From contig JACDBD010000372.1 of the NCBI GenBank assembly GCA_013695115.1, positions 1 through 9,475 of the forward strand: a DNA stretch of 9,475 nucleotides, in the 5' to 3' direction. Below, piece by piece: positions 6,650 to 9,475 of the stretch; the first letter of the stretch is position 1, and the number at the start of each line of letters is the position of its first letter. Position numbers and translations under genes: made by a program. The stretch is from Actinomycetota bacterium. GTDB taxonomy: Bacteria > Actinomycetota > Acidimicrobiia > IMCC26256 > JACDBD01. A model generated the notes under the pieces. The model made no database searches and had not been told where the DNA came from. It was given only the letters and a program-made list of their open reading frames with translations.

Positions 6650-7138
6650 TCACGGCTGCCAGCGGTCGCCGCGGCGGGCCCACGGGTTGTCGTCGCCGTC
6701 GCGGGGAAGTGCGATCCGGGCGGCGCACTCGGTTACCACCGTGCCCTCGACGCTGACGGCCAGCGCAAGCTGGGCCCAGGCGCAGCCGCGGTCGTCGACT
6801 TCGATGCCCTCGACCGAGCCCGAGAGGACCATCGTGTCGCCGGCGAACACCGACCCGATCATCCGGAACTTCATCCTGCCCAGCCGGCCCTTCGGGCCCG
6901 TCCAGTCGGTGACGTAGCGCTCGAACCATGCCGCCTGGTTGGGCGTGCTCATGAAGAGGTCGCGCATACCGTTGCGGTTGACCGCGAAATCGTGGTCGTG
7001 GTGCATCGGCCGCCAGTCGCGGGCGGCGAGCGCTCCGAGCACGATGGTGGTGGCGGTCACGTCGTGCTTCAGCTCCGGCAGCCGGTCGCCCGGTTTCACG
7101 GCGTCGGCGGTGATGCCCCGCGCCGGCGTCCCCATCAT
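6650..7138 (-). CDS. MaoC-like hot-dog dehydratase (enoyl-CoA hydratase catalytic subunit)
   Basis: A 162-residue single hot-dog domain predicted to hydrate a 2-enoyl-CoA to a 3-hydroxyacyl-CoA. The hydratase-2 motif is clear at 41-52 (D41-WRPMH46-HDHDFA): D41 and H46 match the catalytic Asp/His pair, five residues apart as in R-specific hydratases. Arg43 takes the usual Asn position. Later pieces such as GRMKFRMIGSVFAGDTMVLSG match the MaoC strand pattern. Its start overlaps the stop of the preceding gene by ATGA, a sign of coupled translation. GGAAGG lies 4 bases before the first ATG (7138) and 7 bases before a second ATG (7135), so either start is possible. The preceding gene encodes a partner hot-dog protein, so the pair probably forms a heteromeric hydratase like the mycobacterial two-gene MaoC systems; that is inferred from order and size. 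Confidence 0.88.
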   Translation of the reverse strand: MMGTPARGITADAVKPGDRLPELKHDVTATTIVLGALAARDWRPMHHDHDFAVNRNGMRDLFMSTPNQAAWFERYVTDWTGPKGRLGRMKFRMIGSVFAGDTMVLSGSVEGIEVDDRGCAWAQLALAVSVEGTVVTECAARIALPRDGDDNPWARRGDRWQP

Positions 7139-7644
7139 CCGGCCTTCCGGTAGCCGAAGCCGGTGTAGGACTCGACGCCGACCAGGTCGCCGCGCTGGTT
7201 GCGGTACTCGACGTCGATGACCCAGAACCGGCCGGTGCCGAGCTTGGTCGTCTTCTCCTCGCTGACCGACTGGAGGATCTGCCGGGTCGAGAGGAGATCG
7301 CCCGGCCGGACCGGCTCGTGGAATACGAGCGTGTTGTCGGTCATGACCGCTTCCGGGAGGTCGAAGGCGTCCTTGAGGTCGAAGTGGACCTGGAGCGGCA
7401 GGCCAGAGCTGGTGCGGCCGGGTACCCAGTGGTGCGGCCGGAACCAGACCGACAGCATCGTGGACGGGGCGATCGGCCCGTCCGTGATCTCGGTGGCCAC
7501 GTCGTCGTCCCAGAACAGCGGATTCCCGTTCTCGACCGACGAGCACGTCGTCCAGATGTAGCCCCGTTCGACCGGGAACTCGCCCTGCTCCTCGTACTGG
7601 ATCGCGCCGACCATCGCTTCGACGTCAGCGGGCAGCGAGCTCAC
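7135..7644 (-). CDS. FAS1-like / MaoC N-terminal-type hot-dog protein (hydratase partner subunit)
   Basis: A 169-residue protein of the MaoC_dehydrat_N (FAS1-like dehydratase) type. The segment SSVENGNPLFWDDDVA, followed by DGPIAPSTMLSVWF, matches the substrate-cradling strand and helix of that family. The strong Asp-x-x-x-x-His catalytic motif is absent here and present in the next gene, which fits a division between a structural or binding subunit and a catalytic subunit. The C-terminal half (FHEPVRPGDLLSTRQILQSVSEEKTTKLGTG, given here in two parts: FHEPVRPGDLLSTR and QILQSVSEEKTTK) has the usual hot-dog strand with a conserved PGD turn. The GTG start overlaps the racemase stop as GTGA and has GAAGG 9 bases upstream. 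Substrate unknown; branched or steroid-derived acyl-CoA is suggested by the neighbouring racemase and dehydrogenases. Confidence 0.85.
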   Translation of the reverse strand: MSSLPADVEAMVGAIQYEEQGEFPVERGYIWTTCSSVENGNPLFWDDDVATEITDGPIAPSTMLSVWFRPHHWVPGRTSSGLPLQVHFDLKDAFDLPEAVMTDNTLVFHEPVRPGDLLSTRQILQSVSEEKTTKLGTGRFWVIDVEYRNQRGDLVGVESYTGFGYRKAG

Positions 7645-8807
7645 GCGACCACGCCTTCGGCCAGCAACGACTCGCGCTCGGCGGGGGAGAGGCCGGCCGC
7701 GGCCAGCACCGCGTCGGCGTCGGTCGCGTCGGCGTCGGGTACCGGGGAGGGCGCCGACGAGCGCCCGCAGCCGGCGAGGACTGGTCCCACCTGCCGGAAC
7801 CGGCCGTGCTTCGGATGCTCGGCCTCGACGAACGCGTCCCGGGCGGCGAACTGGGGGTCGGCGACGACCTCGGGAATCGAGTTCACCGGCGCCACGCAGG
7901 TATCGGCGGGAGCGAGCTCGGCCACCCACTCGTCGCGGTCGCGGGTGCGGAATACGCGGGCGAAGTCGGCCCGAATCTCGTCCTGGACCGCCTCGTCGGT
8001 CTGGTGGTCGAGCCACTGCTCGAGCCCCAGGGCGCGGCACAGGTTGGCGTAGAAGCGGGGCTCGATCACGCCAACGGCCAGCCACTTGCCGTCGCCAGCC
8101 TCGTAGCAGTCGTAACACGCGTACCGGCCGGTGAGGATGTCGTGACCCGGCCCGGGGATCGCGTCGGTGGCCAGGTGCTCGTCCGCCGCCAGCGCCATCA
8201 GCGCGAGCACGCCGTCGGCCGCGGCAACGTCGAGATAGCCGGGCTGGTCCGTCGTCTGTCGCCGCACGAGCGCGGCCAGGATCGCGATCACCGCCTGCAT
8301 ACCGCCGGCGGCGGCGTCGGCGACCGTCGCACCCGGGATCGGCGGGCCGCCGTCGGCGCGCGGACTGGTGCAGTGCAAGTAGCCGCCGACCGCGAGGTAG
8401 TTGAGGTCGTGGCCGGCCCAGCCCGCGTGAGGGCCGTCCTGGCCGTAGCCGCTGGTGGAGCAGTACACGATGCGGGGGTTCACCGCGAGCACGTCGTCGT
8501 AGCCGATGCCGAGCCGGGCGACGACGCCGGGCCGGAAGCTCTCGATGATGACGTCGGCGCCGGCGGCGAGGCGCAGGAACGCGTCGCGTCCCGCCGGGGC
8601 CTTGAGATCGAAGCGGATGCGCTGCATCCCGCGGTGGGCGCCGTAGGTGAAGAACGGCGGCGCGATCTGTACCTCGCCGTGCGCGGGCACGGGCCCGACC
8701 TTCACGACGGTGGCGCCGTAGTCGGCCAGCCAGCGCGACGCCCGGGCGGCGGGCCCGACGCTGGCGAAGTCGAGCACGGTGATGCCGTCGAGCATCGCGG
8801 TCGTCAT
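7641..8807 (-). CDS. Alpha-methylacyl-CoA racemase-like family III CoA-transferase
   Basis: A 388-residue CaiB/BaiF-fold protein. The segment AGHDLNYLAVGG (H133, D134) followed by GATVADAAAGGMQAVIAILAAL (as GATVADAAAG plus GMQAVIAILAAL, D164) matches the GHD-N-Y and Asp motifs of alpha-methylacyl-CoA racemases, where His and Asp act as the two acid/base residues. It also has FDLKAPAGRDAFLRLAAGAD and RPGVVARLGIGYDDVLAVNPRIVY-type blocks common to the whole family. The likely reaction is (2R)/(2S)-2-methylacyl-CoA epimerisation, needed before dehydrogenation of isoprenoid or sterol side chains. A CoA-transferase role remains possible. It starts 5 bases after the upstream dehydrogenase stop, without a strong Shine-Dalgarno, and its stop overlaps the next start by 4 bases, so it is inside an operon. 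Near the C-terminus a PDADA-TDADA repeat is encoded by a 15-base tandem duplication. Confidence 0.87.
   Translation of the reverse strand: MTTAMLDGITVLDFASVGPAARASRWLADYGATVVKVGPVPAHGEVQIAPPFFTYGAHRGMQRIRFDLKAPAGRDAFLRLAAGADVIIESFRPGVVARLGIGYDDVLAVNPRIVYCSTSGYGQDGPHAGWAGHDLNYLAVGGYLHCTSPRADGGPPIPGATVADAAAGGMQAVIAILAALVRRQTTDQPGYLDVAAADGVLALMALAADEHLATDAIPGPGHDILTGRYACYDCYEAGDGKWLAVGVIEPRFYANLCRALGLEQWLDHQTDEAVQDEIRADFARVFRTRDRDEWVAELAPADTCVAPVNSIPEVVADPQFAARDAFVEAEHPKHGRFRQVGPVLAGCGRSSAPSPVPDADATDADAVLAAAGLSPAERESLLAEGVVA
7710..7738. repeat. 15-base in-frame tandem duplication
   Basis: The 14-base unit CGCGTCGGCGTCGG occurs at 7710-7723 and again at 7725-7738, separated by one base, giving a 15-base period. 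On the minus strand it encodes PDADA followed by TDADA in the racemase-like protein, in a low-complexity linker near the C-terminus. Replication slippage is the simplest explanation. Confidence 0.7.
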
Positions 8808-8812
8808 CGGTG

Positions 8813-9475
8813 TCAGAAGTTCTTCGGGAGCCCGAGCTTGCGCCGGGCGATGATGTTCTTCTGGATCTCGGACGCGCCGCCGCCGATCGTGTCGATCACG
8901 GTGTAGCGGTAGGTGGACTCGGCCCTCCCCTTCATCGGGGCGTCCTCGGTGTGCACCCGCAGCTGGGATCCGGGACCGGCGATGTCCATCGACGCGTCGG
9001 CCAGCCGCTTCGAGAGCTCGGTCGCGAACAGCTTGTACTCCGACGACTCGATCGTCGGTGGGGCGCCTCCCTTCGCTGATGCGGCGACGAACCGGAGGCC
9101 GAGCACCCGCGCCACCTCTCCCTCGGTGACGAGATGCGCGATCTGCCGGCGCACGACCGGGTCGGCGCGCAGCGGCTCGCCGTCGCGCGTCGCGGTGGCG
9201 ACGTGTTCGCACAGCAGGTCGAGGCGCTGTTCGATCTGCGAGAACGTGAACATCGTGAAGCGCTCGAGGTCGAGCGCCTCCGAGATGTACTGGAAGCCGT
9301 GGTTGACCTCGCCCACCACGTAGTCGTCCGACACCCAGACGTCGTCGAAGAACACGTCGTTGGTGCGCTCGTCGCCCATCGTCCAGATCGGGTTGATGGT
9401 GATGCCGGGATCGTCGAGCGGCACGAGGAAAAGGGTGATGCCCTGGTGCTTGTTGTCGGGATCGGTGCGGGCGCC
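8813..9475 (-). CDS. Acyl-CoA dehydrogenase, C-terminal half (5' end missing)
   Basis: The last 220 residues of a FadE-type acyl-CoA dehydrogenase; the start lies beyond the right edge, and about 170 residues would be expected to be missing. The visible part opens in the middle beta domain (HQGITLFLVPLDDPGI, FFDDVWVSDDYVVGEVNHGF) and continues through the C-terminal helices to the family ending TIGGGASEIQKNIIARR. The Glu of the MCAD-type EGTSEIQ motif is Gly here, but ALDLERF offers a Glu at the position used by isovaleryl-CoA and FadE29-like dehydrogenases, so it is probably active. It is the first visible gene of the leftward operon with the racemase, the two hot-dog proteins and the second dehydrogenase, and could be the catalytic partner of the latter. 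Confidence 0.92.
   Translation of the reverse strand, partial: GARTDPDNKHQGITLFLVPLDDPGITINPIWTMGDERTNDVFFDDVWVSDDYVVGEVNHGFQYISEALDLERFTMFTFSQIEQRLDLLCEHVATATRDGEPLRADPVVRRQIAHLVTEGEVARVLGLRFVAASAKGGAPPTIESSEYKLFATELSKRLADASMDIAGPGSQLRVHTEDAPMKGRAESTYRYTVIDTIGGGASEIQKNIIARRKLGLPKNF

Noticed and set aside
7139..7546. N-terminal extension of the MaoC-like protein to about 298 residues
   Set aside because: The extra part is Arg/Pro-rich shadow of the preceding hot-dog gene; the ATG overlapping the upstream stop and a GGAAGG site support the short form.
7806..8906. Plus-strand open frame of 366 residues opposite the racemase-like gene
   Set aside because: No recognisable domain, overlaps a well-supported gene on the other strand, typical third-position GC shadow.

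Overview
The window looks like chromosomal DNA of a high-GC actinobacterium, perhaps of the Acidimicrobiia or mycobacterial type; the sequence does not settle which. The reasons are the very high GC content, GTG and TTG starts, start-codon/stop-codon overlaps of 4 bases, a likely leaderless promoter, and a gene set typical of actinobacterial acyl-CoA and steroid or isoprenoid side-chain catabolism. Genes are packed almost end to end: no gap exceeds about 90 bases. I see no RNA genes, mobile elements or CRISPR arrays.

Left block, minus strand (1-2765): a family III CoA-transferase gene, whose stop codon is followed directly by the start of a Tat-exported PhoD-type alkaline phosphatase. The phosphatase runs off the left edge. 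Middle block, plus strand (2805-5496): an HMG-CoA-synthase/KAS III-like protein fused to a DUF35 OB-fold domain, followed by an SCP-x-like thiolase. This block diverges from the CoA-transferase across only 39 bases and converges with the right block across 8 bases. Right block, minus strand (5505-9475), transcribed leftward: the C-terminal half of an acyl-CoA dehydrogenase, an alpha-methylacyl-CoA racemase-like protein, a FAS1-like/MaoC N-type hot-dog protein, a MaoC-type hydratase and a second acyl-CoA dehydrogenase. The gene ends are coupled.

The right block reads as a small beta-oxidation operon for a 2-methyl-branched acyl-CoA: racemase to set the 2-methyl stereochemistry, dehydrogenase to form the enoyl-CoA, and a two-gene hot-dog hydratase. 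The thiolase in the middle block could do the final thiolytic or retro-aldol cleavage. The substrate is not visible from sequence.

The most unusual item is the middle-block fusion. It has the KAS III/HMG-CoA synthase fold signature and keeps the His and Asn of the active site, but Val103 stands where the nucleophilic Cys belongs. All four expected zinc-ribbon cysteines of its DUF35 part are also replaced, and the whole 468-residue protein contains no cysteine. Next to a thiolase with an intact Cys, it may be a scaffold or acyl-CoA-binding partner rather than a condensing enzyme. That is reminiscent of the archaeal thiolase-DUF35-HMG-CoA synthase complex, but with the synthase active site apparently disabled.
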